Source of the DNA: Bacillota bacterium
Lineage (GTDB): Bacteria > Bacillota > Clostridia > Acetivibrionales > DUMC01
Reading direction: 5' to 3'
Length of the DNA: 46,089 nt
NCBI GenBank assembly: GCA_013314855.1
Contig: JABUEW010000018.1
Location: 1 to 46,089 of the forward strand
Numbering within the stretch: position 1 is the first letter of the stretch; the number at the start of each line of letters is the position of its first letter. Below the pieces are notes generated by a model. That model was given only the letters and a program-made list of their open reading frames with translations, ran no database searches and was not told the DNA's origin. A program made the translations under genes and the position numbers. Of the stretch, positions 9,737 to 19,863 are shown in pieces.

Positions 9737-10672
9737 TCACCCATTCAACTCCAGTTTTCCTATTATATCATATATACTACAATAATTGTACCTTTCAAGG
9801 TACTTTTCAATACCTTCTATAACTTCAATGCAGGCATTGGGATTTACAAAATTCCATGTTCCCACCATTACCGCGTGAGCTCCAGCAAGCATGAATTCAA
9901 CCGCATCATCCCCTGAAGAAATTCCTCCCATTCCTATGACAGGTATTTTAACGGTTTGAGAAACTTCATAAGTCATTCTTACAGCTATAGGTTTAACTGC
10001 AGGACCCGATAGTCCCCCAAAATTATTGGCCAATACCGGCCTTTTTTTATGTATGTCAATTACCATCCCTAAAATAGTATTTATTAAGGAAACGGCATCT
10101 GCACCATTAGCTTCCGCCGCCAGAGCGATCTCTTTAATGTCCATTACGCTGGGGGTCAGTTTTACTATAAGCGGTTTCTTGCAATACTTCCTAACCTGCT
10201 TTGTTATTTCCGATATACCTTCCACGGTATTGCCAAAAGCCACGCACCCCTCCTTAACATTAGGGCAGGAGACATTCAACTCAAAAGCGTCAATATCTGT
10301 GTCCGATAATATTTCTGCCAATTCACAGTATTCTTCTATAACATTTCCTGCAATATTGGCTATAATAACCGTATTAAATTTTTTAAGAAAGGGCAGTTCC
10401 TCTTTTATAAATACTTCAACCCCGGGGTTTTGCAATCCTATGCTGTTCAATATTCCCGCAGGAGTTTCAGCTATCCTGGGGGGCTTATTTCCCTTCCTGG
10501 GTTTTATGGTAAGCCCTTTGACTGAAATACCTCCGAGCTTGTTTAAATCTATGTAATTAGAATATTCCCGTCCAAAACCGAAAGTTCCCGAGGCTCCAAT
10601 AACAGGGTTTTTAAATTTAATGCCGGCTATGTCAACTTCAAGCCTGTTACTGTTACTATCTATATTAGTCAT
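9737..10672 (-). CDS. pyrD: Dihydroorotate dehydrogenase B, catalytic subunit PyrD
   Basis: PyrD oxidises dihydroorotate to orotate using FMN. It is a class 1B enzyme that passes electrons through PyrK to NAD. The 311-residue TIM barrel shows ASGTFGFG near the start, the NVSCPN motif with the catalytic Cys, and phosphate-binding [11 protein letters not shown] and VGTW motifs. I start at ATG 10672, with GAGGTGG 6 nt upstream. The frame extends 22 codons further, but that part lies inside pyrK and has no family match. It overlaps pyrK by 8 nt. Confidence 0.97.
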   Translation of the reverse strand: MTNIDSNSNRLEVDIAGIKFKNPVIGASGTFGFGREYSNYIDLNKLGGISVKGLTIKPRKGNKPPRIAETPAGILNSIGLQNPGVEVFIKEELPFLKKFNTVIIANIAGNVIEEYCELAEILSDTDIDAFELNVSCPNVKEGCVAFGNTVEGISEITKQVRKYCKKPLIVKLTPSVMDIKEIALAAEANGADAVSLINTILGMVIDIHKKRPVLANNFGGLSGPAVKPIAVRMTYEVSQTVKIPVIGMGGISSGDDAVEFMLAGAHAVMVGTWNFVNPNACIEVIEGIEKYLERYNYCSIYDIIGKLELNG

Positions 10673-11465
10673 CAAAATCCACCTCTTCTCCCCAGAAGAT
10701 GGGACCATCTTTGCACACTCTCTTATATTGCCAATCATCCCTTAACTTTATCTTGCATGCACAAGCAAGGCATGCTCCAATACCGCATCCCATCCTTTGT
10801 TCAAGGCTCACCTGGCACTTTATCCCTGCTTTAGAAGCTAGTTCTACAACTTTCTTCATCATTGGCCCAGGACCGCATGTATATATTATATCATACTTTT
10901 CCCCTTTAATTCCCTCTTCTAGAATTCTTTTTTCCAGTAAATCAGTAATAAAACCTTTCTGACCCAGGCTACCGTCATCGGTAGATATTATCAATTCATG
11001 AGAATTGTGCTTAAAAGCCTCTTCCAGTACAACATAGTTTTTGCTTCTAAATCCAATGTATGCAGTTTTGTGGACACACTGTTTTTGTTCCAATAAAAAT
11101 AGAAGTGGAAATATCCCTATACCTCCGCCCACAACAGCAATGTTTTTGTAATTTTCAGAAAGGTCAAAATGACTCCCTAAGGGACCAATCAAATCCAAAA
11201 CATCGCCGGCTCTCTTTTTAGCAAGATAACTTGTACCTGTACCCCTTTTCTGGAATACAATAGTCACATTTTTATTCTCCCTATCAACTGAACAAATACT
11301 GACAGGCCGCCTTAAAATTGCATTAAACCCCTCACAACACTTTATATTTACAAACTGCCCCGGCTTTGCATTTTGGGATACATATGCCGATCTAAAGGTT
11401 AGTTGGTAAATACCAGTGACAAGTTCTCGATTGCACACAATTTCTTCTTGTAACATTAAGGACAT
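10665..11465 (-). CDS. pyrK: Dihydroorotate dehydrogenase B, electron-transfer subunit PyrK
   Basis: PyrK carries FAD and a [2Fe-2S] cluster and links PyrD to NAD. The 266-residue protein has an N-terminal FAD-binding barrel (RRPVSICS, 52-59), an NAD-binding segment starting [12 protein letters not shown] (111-122), and C-terminal cluster cysteines at about 227, 232, 235 and 251 (CGIGACLAC ... VC). The ATG at 11465 overlaps the pyrF end. A second ATG at 11456 forms TAATG with the pyrF stop and is equally plausible, three residues shorter. Confidence 0.97.
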   Translation of the reverse strand: MSLMLQEEIVCNRELVTGIYQLTFRSAYVSQNAKPGQFVNIKCCEGFNAILRRPVSICSVDRENKNVTIVFQKRGTGTSYLAKKRAGDVLDLIGPLGSHFDLSENYKNIAVVGGGIGIFPLLFLLEQKQCVHKTAYIGFRSKNYVVLEEAFKHNSHELIISTDDGSLGQKGFITDLLEKRILEEGIKGEKYDIIYTCGPGPMMKKVVELASKAGIKCQVSLEQRMGCGIGACLACACKIKLRDDWQYKRVCKDGPIFWGEEVDFDD

Positions 11466-12409
11466 GTTTTGCCTACTCCCAATTCTCTGTTTATATCATC
11501 TCTCATTCTAATGACTTCCGCCCTCGCAGCTTCGTCAAATTTTTCCTCACTGTATTTATTTTTCCAGGTTTCAGAAGCATATGCATACATTATGCTCCTG
11601 GAAGCATTAATAATAGCACCAAGTCCATCACAATTAAAGGAATGCACTACATCTTTGGCGGTCCCGCCTTGTACTCCATAACCCGGGACAAGTATATATG
11701 CATGTTTCATAATACTTCTTAATATTTTTGCCTGGTTAGGATATGTAGCTCCTACTACAGCTCCCACGCTGCTATAACCATATTTCCCAATCAAACTTTT
11801 ACCCCAATCATTAACATACTCTGCTAATATTTCGTAAACACTTTTACCTTGATGGGTCAGCAAATCCTGGAGTTGTCCTGAGGATTTATTAGAAGTCTTA
11901 ACCAATATAAAAATGCCTTTATTATAGCTTTTGCAGTCATCGATGAAAGGTTTTATTCCGTCATAACCTAAAAACGGGTTTACCGTTAATGCATCCGCAT
12001 CAAAAACAGTTTCACACACATCTTCATCGATCCTAACTCTACCCAGGAATGCTGAAGAATATGCTTCAGCAGTACTCCCTATATCATTTCTTTTTCCGTC
12101 ACATATGATTACAAGTCCTTTACTGCGTCCATACTGAATAGTCCTATCGAGTACTTCAATTCCATATATTCCATACAGCTCGTAATATGCCGATTGGAGT
12201 TTTAGTGCGGGTACCAGCTCATCTACTGCATCAATTATTCTTTTATTAAACTCAAAAATTGCCTCGGAAACACCTTTTAAATTTTTGCCATAATTATTAA
12301 AAGCCTTTTGTTTTATAAATGACGGCACAAACTCAATTCTTGGGTCAAGCCCCACAACCGTGGGATTGTTCTTTTCTTTTATCTGAGTAATGAGTCTGTC
12401 TATAAACAT
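11456..12409 (-). CDS. pyrF: Orotidine 5'-phosphate decarboxylase PyrF (long, subfamily 2)
   Basis: PyrF decarboxylates OMP to UMP, the last de novo step. At 317 residues it belongs to the longer subfamily. Family motifs are VGLDPR near the N-terminus, the catalytic DGKRNDIG, DALTVNPFLGYDG, and the phosphate-binding PGYGVQGG. GGAGG lies about 13 nt before the ATG, rather far, so initiation may be weak. It lies 40 nt downstream of pyrC. Confidence 0.96.
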   Translation of the reverse strand: MFIDRLITQIKEKNNPTVVGLDPRIEFVPSFIKQKAFNNYGKNLKGVSEAIFEFNKRIIDAVDELVPALKLQSAYYELYGIYGIEVLDRTIQYGRSKGLVIICDGKRNDIGSTAEAYSSAFLGRVRIDEDVCETVFDADALTVNPFLGYDGIKPFIDDCKSYNKGIFILVKTSNKSSGQLQDLLTHQGKSVYEILAEYVNDWGKSLIGKYGYSSVGAVVGATYPNQAKILRSIMKHAYILVPGYGVQGGTAKDVVHSFNCDGLGAIINASRSIMYAYASETWKNKYSEEKFDEAARAEVIRMRDDINRELGVGKTCP

Positions 12410-12449
12410 GTTCTTATAAATTCCTCCTTTTAATCATTTTCCCATTTTA

Positions 12450-13736
12450 TTATAATAATACCTTCTCCCTAACAACAGCTTTCCCATTGACTATTGTATG
12501 GTAAACAACACCTTTTAGTCTAAAACCATCAAAAGGCGAGTTTTTACTTTTTGATTTAAATTTATTTACATCTATAATTTGTTCTTCGTTTATATCAATA
12601 ATAGTTATATCAGCAGTCCGCCCTTCTCCAAGTACACCTTTATTCAGTCCTAATATTTTGGAAGGATTAAAGCACATTTTTCTTACCACATCTTCAATAG
12701 TTAGGATTCCAGGGTCAACTAGGTATGTAATTACCAGGGGTAGGGCCGTTTCAAAGCCTACCATGCCACTTGCGGCCAGATTAAACTCAATATTTTTTTC
12801 ATCAATATGGTGAGGTGCATGGTCTGTGGCAATAATATCAATCGTCCCATCTCTTAAGCCTTCTATTACAGCCTCTACATCCTTTTTTGTTCTAAGAGGA
12901 GGATTTACCTTTGCCATTGTATTAAAATCTCCACAAGCGTCCTCTGTCAACGAAAAATAATGAGGACATGTTTCAGCAGTTACTTTCACTCCTCTTTTTT
13001 TTGCATTGCGTATTAAGTCTACAGAAGCTTCGGTACTTACATGAGCAATATGAATACTTGTATTTGTATATTCAGCAAGCAAAAGGTCCCTTGCAACCAT
13101 TACAGATTCGGCAGCAGAAGGAACTCCCTTTAACCCCATAATGGTAGATTGGTAACCTTCATTCATTACACCTTCATCAGCCAAATCCAGATCCTCACAA
13201 TGGGAGATTACAGTAATATCAAACATTGATGCATATTGAAGGGCTTTTTTCATTAAAGAAGAATTCATAACAGGTTTTCCATCATCTGATATTGCAACTG
13301 CACCTGCAAATTTAAGTTCACCAATTTCCGCAAGTTCTTCACCTCTTTGTCCCTTTGTTATTGTACCTATAGGATATACATTAACATAACCTTCCTGTTT
13401 TGACTTATTAATTATATATTTTATGACGGTTTGATTATCAATTGGAGGATTTGTATTGGGCATACATGCAACTGAAGTAAAACCTCCCATTGCAGCACTT
13501 GCTGTTCCTGATTCTATATCTTCCTTATACTCATATCCCGGGTCCCTCAAATGGCAGTGAGCGTCTACAAGCCCAGGTATTACATACTTCCCTGTCGCAT
13601 CAATCAAGTCGCTGCTTGTAATTTCAATGTCTTTACCTATTTCCCGAATTATTCCGTCTTCTATGACAATATCAAAAACTCCATTTCTTCCCGTTCTTGC
13701 ATCAACAACATGTCCGTTTTTAATTAGCAGCTTCAC
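12450..13736 (-). CDS. pyrC: Dihydroorotase PyrC (class I)
   Basis: PyrC cyclises carbamoyl-aspartate to dihydroorotate. The 428-residue amidohydrolase has [10 protein letters not shown] (zinc HxH), [20 protein letters not shown], and [11 protein letters not shown] with the catalytic Asp, typical of class I bacterial enzymes. The start is GTG at 13736 with AAGGGGTGG 5 nt upstream. Its first 17 nt overlap the pyrB 3' end in another frame, so the genes are tightly coupled. Confidence 0.97.
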   Translation of the reverse strand: MKLLIKNGHVVDARTGRNGVFDIVIEDGIIREIGKDIEITSSDLIDATGKYVIPGLVDAHCHLRDPGYEYKEDIESGTASAAMGGFTSVACMPNTNPPIDNQTVIKYIINKSKQEGYVNVYPIGTITKGQRGEELAEIGELKFAGAVAISDDGKPVMNSSLMKKALQYASMFDITVISHCEDLDLADEGVMNEGYQSTIMGLKGVPSAAESVMVARDLLLAEYTNTSIHIAHVSTEASVDLIRNAKKRGVKVTAETCPHYFSLTEDACGDFNTMAKVNPPLRTKKDVEAVIEGLRDGTIDIIATDHAPHHIDEKNIEFNLAASGMVGFETALPLVITYLVDPGILTIEDVVRKMCFNPSKILGLNKGVLGEGRTADITIIDINEEQIIDVNKFKSKSKNSPFDGFRLKGVVYHTIVNGKAVVREKVLL

Positions 13737-14661
13737 TCATACCACCCCTTCTTGTCAAAAGATATAAAAGTGCCATCCTTACTGCTACACCATTAGTCAC
13801 CTGTTCATTAATAAGAGATTGTTCACCATCAATTATTGATGTTGTGAGCTCCACACCCCTGTTTACCGGACCGGGATGTAAGACAAATGCGTCTTTTTTA
13901 GCCAGCATCAGGCGTTTTTCATCTAATCCGAAGAATCTTGAGTATTCTCTTATAGTAGGAAATAACCCTTTTTTCTGTCTTTCCAATTGTATTCTCAATC
14001 CCATTACCACATCAGCATCAATTAAAGCTTCCTGAACTGTATTGTAAACCTTAACTCCTAACTTTTCCATCAATGGAGGCAACAAAGTTGCAGGACCTGC
14101 AACGCAAACATTAGCTCCAAGTTTAGTCATCCCCCATATGTTGCTTCTGGCAACCCTACTATGGTAAATATCTCCAATAATAGCTACTTTAAGGCCTTTC
14201 AAACTTCCTTTGACTTCCTTTATAGTGAACATGTCAAGCAAGGCTTGTGTAGGATGTTCATTTATTCCATCGCCGGCATTAATGACCGAAGATTTCACGT
14301 TTTTTGCCAGTAAAGCAGGTGCACCGGACATAGGGTGTCTTATTATTATGACATCCGTACCCATTCTGTCTATGGTCCTTCCTGTATCAATAAGGGATTC
14401 ACCTTTTGCTACGCTACTGGCGGTTGATGAAATGTTTGCTGAACTTGCTCCCATATACTTAGATGCGAGTTCAAAAGAAAGACGCGTTCTTGTACTGTTT
14501 TCATAGAACAAAGTTACAATTGATTTACCTTGCAGGTGAGGAGTTTTTTTATTGTTTGACATTAATATCATTTTCATTGTCTTTGCTGTATCCAGAATAT
14601 ATTCAATTTCTTCAGCAGATATATCCTTAAGTCCCAGTAAATCTTTTCTTTTCAGGTTCAT
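13720..14661 (-). CDS. pyrB: Aspartate carbamoyltransferase catalytic subunit PyrB
   Basis: PyrB joins carbamoyl phosphate and aspartate. The 313-residue protein shows the carbamoyl-phosphate motif STRTRLSFE, the [11 protein letters not shown] loop, HPTQALLD, the RIQLERQ aspartate site and [10 protein letters not shown]. No pyrI-like regulatory gene is nearby, as is usual for PyrR-regulated Firmicute operons. It is the first gene after the pyrR-pyrB terminator hairpin. Confidence 0.97.
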   Translation of the reverse strand: MNLKRKDLLGLKDISAEEIEYILDTAKTMKMILMSNNKKTPHLQGKSIVTLFYENSTRTRLSFELASKYMGASSANISSTASSVAKGESLIDTGRTIDRMGTDVIIIRHPMSGAPALLAKNVKSSVINAGDGINEHPTQALLDMFTIKEVKGSLKGLKVAIIGDIYHSRVARSNIWGMTKLGANVCVAGPATLLPPLMEKLGVKVYNTVQEALIDADVVMGLRIQLERQKKGLFPTIREYSRFFGLDEKRLMLAKKDAFVLHPGPVNRGVELTTSIIDGEQSLINEQVTNGVAVRMALLYLLTRRGGMSEAAN

Positions 14662-14716
14662 TCTCTCCCATCCTTTTAAAGAGTATAGTTTTCCTCATTA
14701 TATTATTAAAATATTA

Positions 14717-14752
14717 TTAAAAAAATAGTAAGGATTTTATCCTTACTATTTT
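14717..14752 (-). terminator. Intrinsic terminator between pyrR and pyrB
   Basis: On the minus strand, AATAGTAAGGAT and ATCCTTACTATT form a 12-bp perfect stem with a 3-nt loop, followed by a run of seven T. I find no PyrR-type loop sequence here, unlike the pyrR leader. It may lower pyrB-F expression relative to pyrR, or be read through. Confidence 0.8.
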
Positions 14753-14762
14753 CCCGGAAACT

Positions 14763-15368
<606 letters not shown>

Positions 15369-15410
15369 TTACAATTAATGTCCAGCGCTAACCGGACCAA
15401 ACACTACACA

Positions 15411-15442
15411 CCTTTGCAGCCTCACAGGACTTATTTAAAAGG
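15411..15442 (-). promoter_or_regulatory. PyrR-binding anti-antiterminator loop
   Basis: AGTCCTGTGAGGCT at 15418-15431 (minus strand) matches the PyrR consensus ARUCCNGNGAGGYU at every position. AGUC/GGCU form the upper stem around the CUGUGA hexaloop, and CCTTT/AAAGG close the lower stem. UMP-bound PyrR would hold this loop and free the downstream terminator. Confidence 0.92.
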
Positions 15443-15462
15443 TTCCTATTTAATTAATAATT

Positions 15463-15491
15463 ATATTATCATATGTATTATCCCTTGTCTA
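15463..15491 (-). promoter_or_regulatory. Candidate pyr operon promoter
   Basis: TAGACA (15486-15491), a 17-nt spacer with TG just before the -10, and TAATAT (15463-15468) read toward pyrR. The -35 overlaps the rluD stop codon. The predicted transcript would include the whole PyrR leader. Confidence 0.6.
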
Positions 15492-16424
15492 TAGTTTTTG
15501 ACATTTTTCTACTCTCAGTTTGTCCAATAACTCTTTGAAATCTTGAGGAAGTTCTGCTTCAAACTCCATATACTCACCTGTTACAGGATGATTAAACCCT
15601 AGCAATTTTGCATGAAGGGCCTGACCTTTTATTACATATCCATAATCTTTGTCCTTTCCCCCATAAACTTCATCTCCTATTACCGGATGGCCGATATAAG
15701 ACATGTGGACACGAATTTGATGAGTTCTGCCCGTTTCAAGCGTTAACTCTACATATGTAGCCCTGTTAAACCTTTCAAGCACTCTGAAATATGTTATTGC
15801 TTCTCTACCGTTCTTAGTATTAACAGACATTTTCTTTCTATTAACAGGATGTCGTCCTATGGGCAGGTTAATTCTTCCAGTGTTTTCTTTTATTATTCCT
15901 TTAACCAGTGCAACATATACTCTTTTTATACTGTGTGTTTTAAGGCTTCGGGAAAGCTCTCTATGAGCCTCATTATTTTTTGCAATAACAAGGATACCCG
16001 AGGTATCTTTATCCAGCCTATGAACAATGCCGGGCCTTATAATGCCGTTTATATCCGAAAGGTTTTCTCCACAGTAACTCATAAGGGCATTAACCAAAGT
16101 GCCAGAATAATTTCCTGCAGCAGGGTGCACAACCATTCCCTTAGGTTTGTTTACTATTAATATGGAGTCATCTTCATACATTATATCCAATTCAATGTCT
16201 TCAGGTACAATATCAAGTTTTTGCGCTTCAGGGATGGTTACACATACCTCATTCCCAATCTTAAGCTTATAATTTGTCTTGACAGGGCTGCCATTAACAA
16301 GGACCAGGTTGTTATTGATAAGCTTTTGTATATAAGTTCTGGAAAGCCATGTCAGTTTGCCGGCAAGCCAAGTATCTATTCTTTTATTATCTACATCCGA
16401 CAATAGATTTATTTGTTCCTTCAT
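15489..16424 (-). CDS. RluD/RluA-family pseudouridine synthase
   Basis: This enzyme isomerises specific uridines in RNA, most often 23S rRNA in this subfamily. The 311-residue protein has an N-terminal S4 RNA-binding domain (about residues 12-75) and an RluA-type catalytic domain. The catalytic Asp is in HRLDKDTSG, and GRTHQIRVHMSYIGHPVIGD follows. The ATG has GGAGG 4 nt upstream. It lies 15 nt after lspA, a common Firmicute pairing (lspA-ylyB). The target base cannot be assigned from sequence. Confidence 0.95.
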   Translation of the reverse strand: MKEQINLLSDVDNKRIDTWLAGKLTWLSRTYIQKLINNNLVLVNGSPVKTNYKLKIGNEVCVTIPEAQKLDIVPEDIELDIMYEDDSILIVNKPKGMVVHPAAGNYSGTLVNALMSYCGENLSDINGIIRPGIVHRLDKDTSGILVIAKNNEAHRELSRSLKTHSIKRVYVALVKGIIKENTGRINLPIGRHPVNRKKMSVNTKNGREAITYFRVLERFNRATYVELTLETGRTHQIRVHMSYIGHPVIGDEVYGGKDKDYGYVIKGQALHAKLLGFNHPVTGEYMEFEAELPQDFKELLDKLRVEKCQKL

Positions 16425-16439
16425 TAAACCTCCATGGCG

Positions 16440-16898
16440 TCACGCTTGTTTTTGGTAAAAAAATAAAATAAATATGGCCAGGGTAATTGTACCTATTACT
16501 ATAAACGAGTCAGCAACATTAAATGTTGGAAAATTATATGTGCCGAAATAAAAATCTAAAAAATCCGCAACACTGCCCTTTGAAACCCTGTCAATCAAAT
16601 TTCCTATTGCTCCTCCAAGGACAAACGACAATGACAGTTTCAGCATCTTGTTCTCTGTCTTAAAGAGAATATATCCCATTACAACAGAAAAAATAATCGT
16701 TAAAGGTATAAAAATATACACCCTATTTTGCAGTATTCCCCAAGCAGCACCCTTATTTTCATGGTAAGTAATATAAAAAAACTTATCAATAACCGGTATT
16801 AAACTATTATATTCTACATTCTTTACAATTATATATTTACTTGCCTGATCAAATACAATAATTAGTGCAATTGTAATAATCCAAATTAAGTTTCCCAT
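16440..16898 (-). CDS. lspA: Lipoprotein signal peptidase II LspA
   Basis: LspA removes the signal peptide from diacylglyceryl-modified prolipoproteins. The 152-residue membrane protein has four predicted membrane segments. The catalytic aspartates are Asp103 in GNLIDR and Asp130 in FNVADS, and HENKGAAWG is also conserved. It starts 11 nt after the lipoprotein gene upstream and lies 15 nt before rluD, suggesting one operon. Confidence 0.97.
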   Translation of the reverse strand: MGNLIWIITIALIIVFDQASKYIIVKNVEYNSLIPVIDKFFYITYHENKGAAWGILQNRVYIFIPLTIIFSVVMGYILFKTENKMLKLSLSFVLGGAIGNLIDRVSKGSVADFLDFYFGTYNFPTFNVADSFIVIGTITLAIFILFFYQKQA

Positions 16899-16909
16899 TA
16901 CTAATCCCC

Positions 16910-18562
16910 TTATTCAGTAATATACCATTTGACTATATTATTATACTCATCCCATGTATAAGGGTCAAGGTCACCCCTGATATTCTTATTATAAAAGATT
17001 GCATCATAGTAAAAGTACAATCCAATGTATGGAACTTCATCATCAATAATATTCTTCATTTCTGAAAACAATATTTTCCTAACCTCATAATCATTTTCCT
17101 CAAATATGCGATGGATGTAATCATTTACCTGTTCATTATTAAAACCCGCAATATTATATACCGTCGTATTGCCGGTATATAAAGAATAGGGCATGTACCA
17201 GGTTGAATACAGGTATGATATATCCGGGAAAGAAGGAACTGTACATCCCAATAGGGCTATATCATATCTTTTCCCATTAACAAGCTTTAAAACGTCTTCC
17301 CACTTTGCTTTACGGACACTAGCGTTAATCCCTATTTCCGTTAAACAATCACTGATTTTTTCTGCAACTTTTACTCTAGTTTCATTTTCTTCATTTACTA
17401 ATATTTCTAATTTAACAGGCCTCCCCTGATTTAAAATTTCAAGTTCAACATTTTCTGCTTCAAATGCATTATCTGAGTTATAAATCCACGACCCTGGAAT
17501 TACCGGTATACCGGAAGGTACAGCCTGCCCCAGCATAACCGTTTCTATTATTTCCTTCCTATCTATAGATGAAGCTATTGCCTGTCTTACTGCCTTATCC
17601 TTTAAAAATGAATTTGAAAGGTTTAAAACCAAAAAATCAAATTTATTACTAATAAATTTTTTTGCAAACACATCAGGTTTATTAAAATATCTATTGAATT
17701 GTTCGTTTTCAACATTAATGACATCAACTGTTCTCATCTGAAAAGCATTGAAAAGATCTTTTGAATACTCATATAACTGAATACTTATTTCAGGAATATA
17801 AGGTATATCTTCAGCATTATTAACTTTTTTATACCACCATGTCCTGCTTGCTTTAAGTGTAATATTTTTTCTCTCTTCATATGAGTTTATACTGTAAGGC
17901 CCCGTACCTGGCGGAAATTTGGTTTTATAAGCATCTTCCATGTTTCCTTTAGTAAAAAAACGTTTTGGTATTATTGGGAAAGTCATTAACTCAGGTGTAA
18001 ATGAATTTGGTTTTTTCAATATAATCTTAATTGTATTATTATCAACAGCTGCAAAAGAATTGACATTTGACAGGTTGAATTTATAGATTGAATCATTTTC
18101 AAGACTCATTATGGTTTTTATTGTAAATTCCACATCTTCAGCCGTTAACGGGAAACCGTCCTGCCAAGTAACACCTTCTCTTATATGAAATGTCCAGGTA
18201 TACCCGTCTTCTGATACATACCAACCATCAGAAAGCCAGGTTGACGGGCGCTGATCCTTTTCAAGCTTTACCATGCTTTCATATACAAGACCTATATATT
18301 TTTGAATATAAATATTTTTAGTAGTAATTGGGTCAAGGGTATCCGGATATGTGCTGAATAATTTAAGGGTCCCGCCTTTAACAGGACCTTTGTCCACTAT
18401 ATTGACGGAATTTTGTTTATTGAGCAATGTAATATTTTGTTTATTGTCTCCATTGCCGAGTTCATTGATATCACAGGCAGACACACTCAACAGTAAAACC
18501 GTTATAATAAAAAACAATGCATGAATAGTGCCCAAATTATTAAATGTTTTTTGAGTTCTCAA
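16910..18562 (-). CDS. Extracellular solute-binding lipoprotein, family 5 (oligopeptide/nickel type)
   Basis: The 550-residue protein has a signal peptide and the lipobox LSVSAC, with Cys30 as the lipidation site. The family-5 body begins GGTLKLFSTYPDTLDP, with TAEDVEFTIKTIM and AVRQAIASSIDRKEI, as in peptide- or nickel-binding ABC receptors. No ABC permease or ATPase gene is nearby, so it is an orphan in this window. The start is uncertain: the TTG at 18562 lies about 17 nt from AAGGAG and no in-frame ATG precedes the signal peptide. The ligand is unknown. It is probably co-transcribed with lspA. Confidence 0.9.
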   Translation of the reverse strand: MRTQKTFNNLGTIHALFFIITVLLLSVSACDINELGNGDNKQNITLLNKQNSVNIVDKGPVKGGTLKLFSTYPDTLDPITTKNIYIQKYIGLVYESMVKLEKDQRPSTWLSDGWYVSEDGYTWTFHIREGVTWQDGFPLTAEDVEFTIKTIMSLENDSIYKFNLSNVNSFAAVDNNTIKIILKKPNSFTPELMTFPIIPKRFFTKGNMEDAYKTKFPPGTGPYSINSYEERKNITLKASRTWWYKKVNNAEDIPYIPEISIQLYEYSKDLFNAFQMRTVDVINVENEQFNRYFNKPDVFAKKFISNKFDFLVLNLSNSFLKDKAVRQAIASSIDRKEIIETVMLGQAVPSGIPVIPGSWIYNSDNAFEAENVELEILNQGRPVKLEILVNEENETRVKVAEKISDCLTEIGINASVRKAKWEDVLKLVNGKRYDIALLGCTVPSFPDISYLYSTWYMPYSLYTGNTTVYNIAGFNNEQVNDYIHRIFEENDYEVRKILFSEMKNIIDDEVPYIGLYFYYDAIFYNKNIRGDLDPYTWDEYNNIVKWYITE

Positions 18563-18603
18563 GCTGTTAAAATTTTCACTCCTTATACAACCTATTTCTA
18601 CAG

Positions 18604-18867
18604 CTATTTTCTGGGTTCAACTATTAGCTTAATGGCAGTTCTTTCTTCCCCATCAATTACTATGTCTGTAAATGCAGGTATACATATAAGCTCCATTCCA
18701 GAAGGTGCTACGAAGCCGCGAGCTATTGCAATAGCTTTTATAGCCTGGTTAATTGCACCGGCACCTATCGCTTGCATTTCAGCTGTACCTTTCTCTCTAA
18801 TAACACCTGCTAATGCCCCTGCAACAGAATTTGGATTGGATTTTGCTGAGACCTTTAAAACATCCAT
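18604..18867 (-). CDS. spoVS: Stage V sporulation protein S
   Basis: SpoVS is a small Alba-like protein needed for normal sporulation timing and spore coat and cortex maturation. The 87-residue protein matches the family along its length, from MDVLKVSAKSNPNSVAGALAGVIREKG to the AFTDI and EERTAIKLIVEPR region. GGGAGG precedes the ATG. Its presence supports a spore-forming organism. The ymdB-spoVS order is conserved in Bacillus. Confidence 0.97.
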   Translation of the reverse strand: MDVLKVSAKSNPNSVAGALAGVIREKGTAEMQAIGAGAINQAIKAIAIARGFVAPSGMELICIPAFTDIVIDGEERTAIKLIVEPRK

Positions 18868-18903
18868 AAAAGTTTACCTCCCGAGCAAAAATAATAGTTT
18901 TTA

Positions 18904-18939
18904 ATTAATGTTTATTACATTATTAATGTTTATTACATT
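18904..18939. repeat. Exact 18-bp tandem duplication upstream of spoVS
   Basis: ATTAATGTTTATTACATT occurs twice in exact tandem (18904-18921 and 18922-18939) in the ymdB-spoVS gap, where it may affect the spoVS promoter. Confidence 0.85.
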
Positions 18940-19007
18940 ACTAAATATACATATTCTACAAATATTTCAAAAATCCTTTTTTTTTAACTAAGATTTTATT
19001 ATAAATT

Positions 19008-19790
19008 TTATACATTTAATATTTGCGTTATTCTACTTATTTTAGTTGTCCATCCATTTTTATCATCAATATCCAGAGCAACAGCATTAAACTGCACACT
19101 CCCTTTTGCTATTTCAAATTTCATAGGTATAGAGGTTAAAAACTTTTTTATAATAATATCTTTATCCACTCCAAGTATTCCATCATAAGGCCCTGTCATT
19201 CCCACATCAGTTATATATCCAGTCCCTAAAGGAAGAATCCTTTCATCTGCTGTCTGGACATGGGTATGCGTACCCAACACACAACTTACCCTGCCATCCA
19301 AATACCAGGCCATAGCGTATTTTTCCGAGGTAGCTTCGGCATGCATATCTACAACAATTAATTTTGTGAAGTTTTTCAGGTATTGAATTTCTCTTTCTGC
19401 TGCTTTAAAAGGACAATCAGTATTTTCCAGAAAAACTCTGCCCATTAAATTTAGGACACCTACTACGCCCTTTTCAGTACGAACAATAGTGGAACCCTTT
19501 CCGGGCAATTCCTGGGGATAATTGGCGGGTCTAACAATTCTTGTATCTGTATCAATAAAATTAAAAATATCTTTTTTGGACCAAGCATGGTTTCCTAAAG
19601 TAATCACATCAATACCTGTGTTAAATAATTCCTGTGCCACAGCATATGTTATGCCAATCCCCCCTGCAGCATTTTCACAGTTTGCTATGCAGGAATCTAT
19701 CGACATACTTTTCTTCATTTCAGGTATAATTGCCTTCACTGCTTTTCTTCCAGGATTTCCAACTATATCACCAACAAACAATATTTTCAA
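19008..19790 (-). CDS. ymdB: YmdB-type calcineurin-like phosphodiesterase
   Basis: YmdB proteins are metallophosphoesterases with 2',3'-cNMP phosphodiesterase activity that affect biofilm and motility programmes in Bacillus. Metal ligands are visible in VGDIVGNPGR, NCENAAGG, GNHAW, VDMHAEATSEK and LGTHTHVQTADE. I chose the TTG at 19790 because GGAGG lies 8 nt upstream and the product then begins KILFVGDIVG as in the family. An ATG five codons earlier overlaps the ribosome site. It lies downstream of rny, as in Bacillus. Confidence 0.93.
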   Translation of the reverse strand: MKILFVGDIVGNPGRKAVKAIIPEMKKSMSIDSCIANCENAAGGIGITYAVAQELFNTGIDVITLGNHAWSKKDIFNFIDTDTRIVRPANYPQELPGKGSTIVRTEKGVVGVLNLMGRVFLENTDCPFKAAEREIQYLKNFTKLIVVDMHAEATSEKYAMAWYLDGRVSCVLGTHTHVQTADERILPLGTGYITDVGMTGPYDGILGVDKDIIIKKFLTSIPMKFEIAKGSVQFNAVALDIDDKNGWTTKISRITQILNV

Positions 19791-19823
19791 TATATAATCC
19801 TCCATTTCTTTGTTTCCTCAAAA

Positions 19824-19853
19824 AAGTCAAAAAAGCGTGTTTCCACGCTTTTT
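19824..19853 (-). terminator. rny terminator
   Basis: AAAAAGCGTG and CACGCTTTTT form a 10-bp perfect stem with a 4-nt loop, followed on the minus strand by more T. It lies just after the rny stop, so ymdB depends on readthrough or its own promoter. Confidence 0.85.
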
Positions 19854-19863
19854 ATTAAAATCC

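Noticed and set aside
10026-10556. Long plus-strand open frame antisense to pyrD
   Set aside because: It mirrors the codon structure of a firmly identified gene, with no ribosome site or recognisable domain. The same applies to the antisense frame over miaB (6912-7379).
14662-14762. PyrR-controlled attenuator before pyrB
   Set aside because: The terminator is real, but no ARUCCNGNGAGGYU sequence occurs in this gap.
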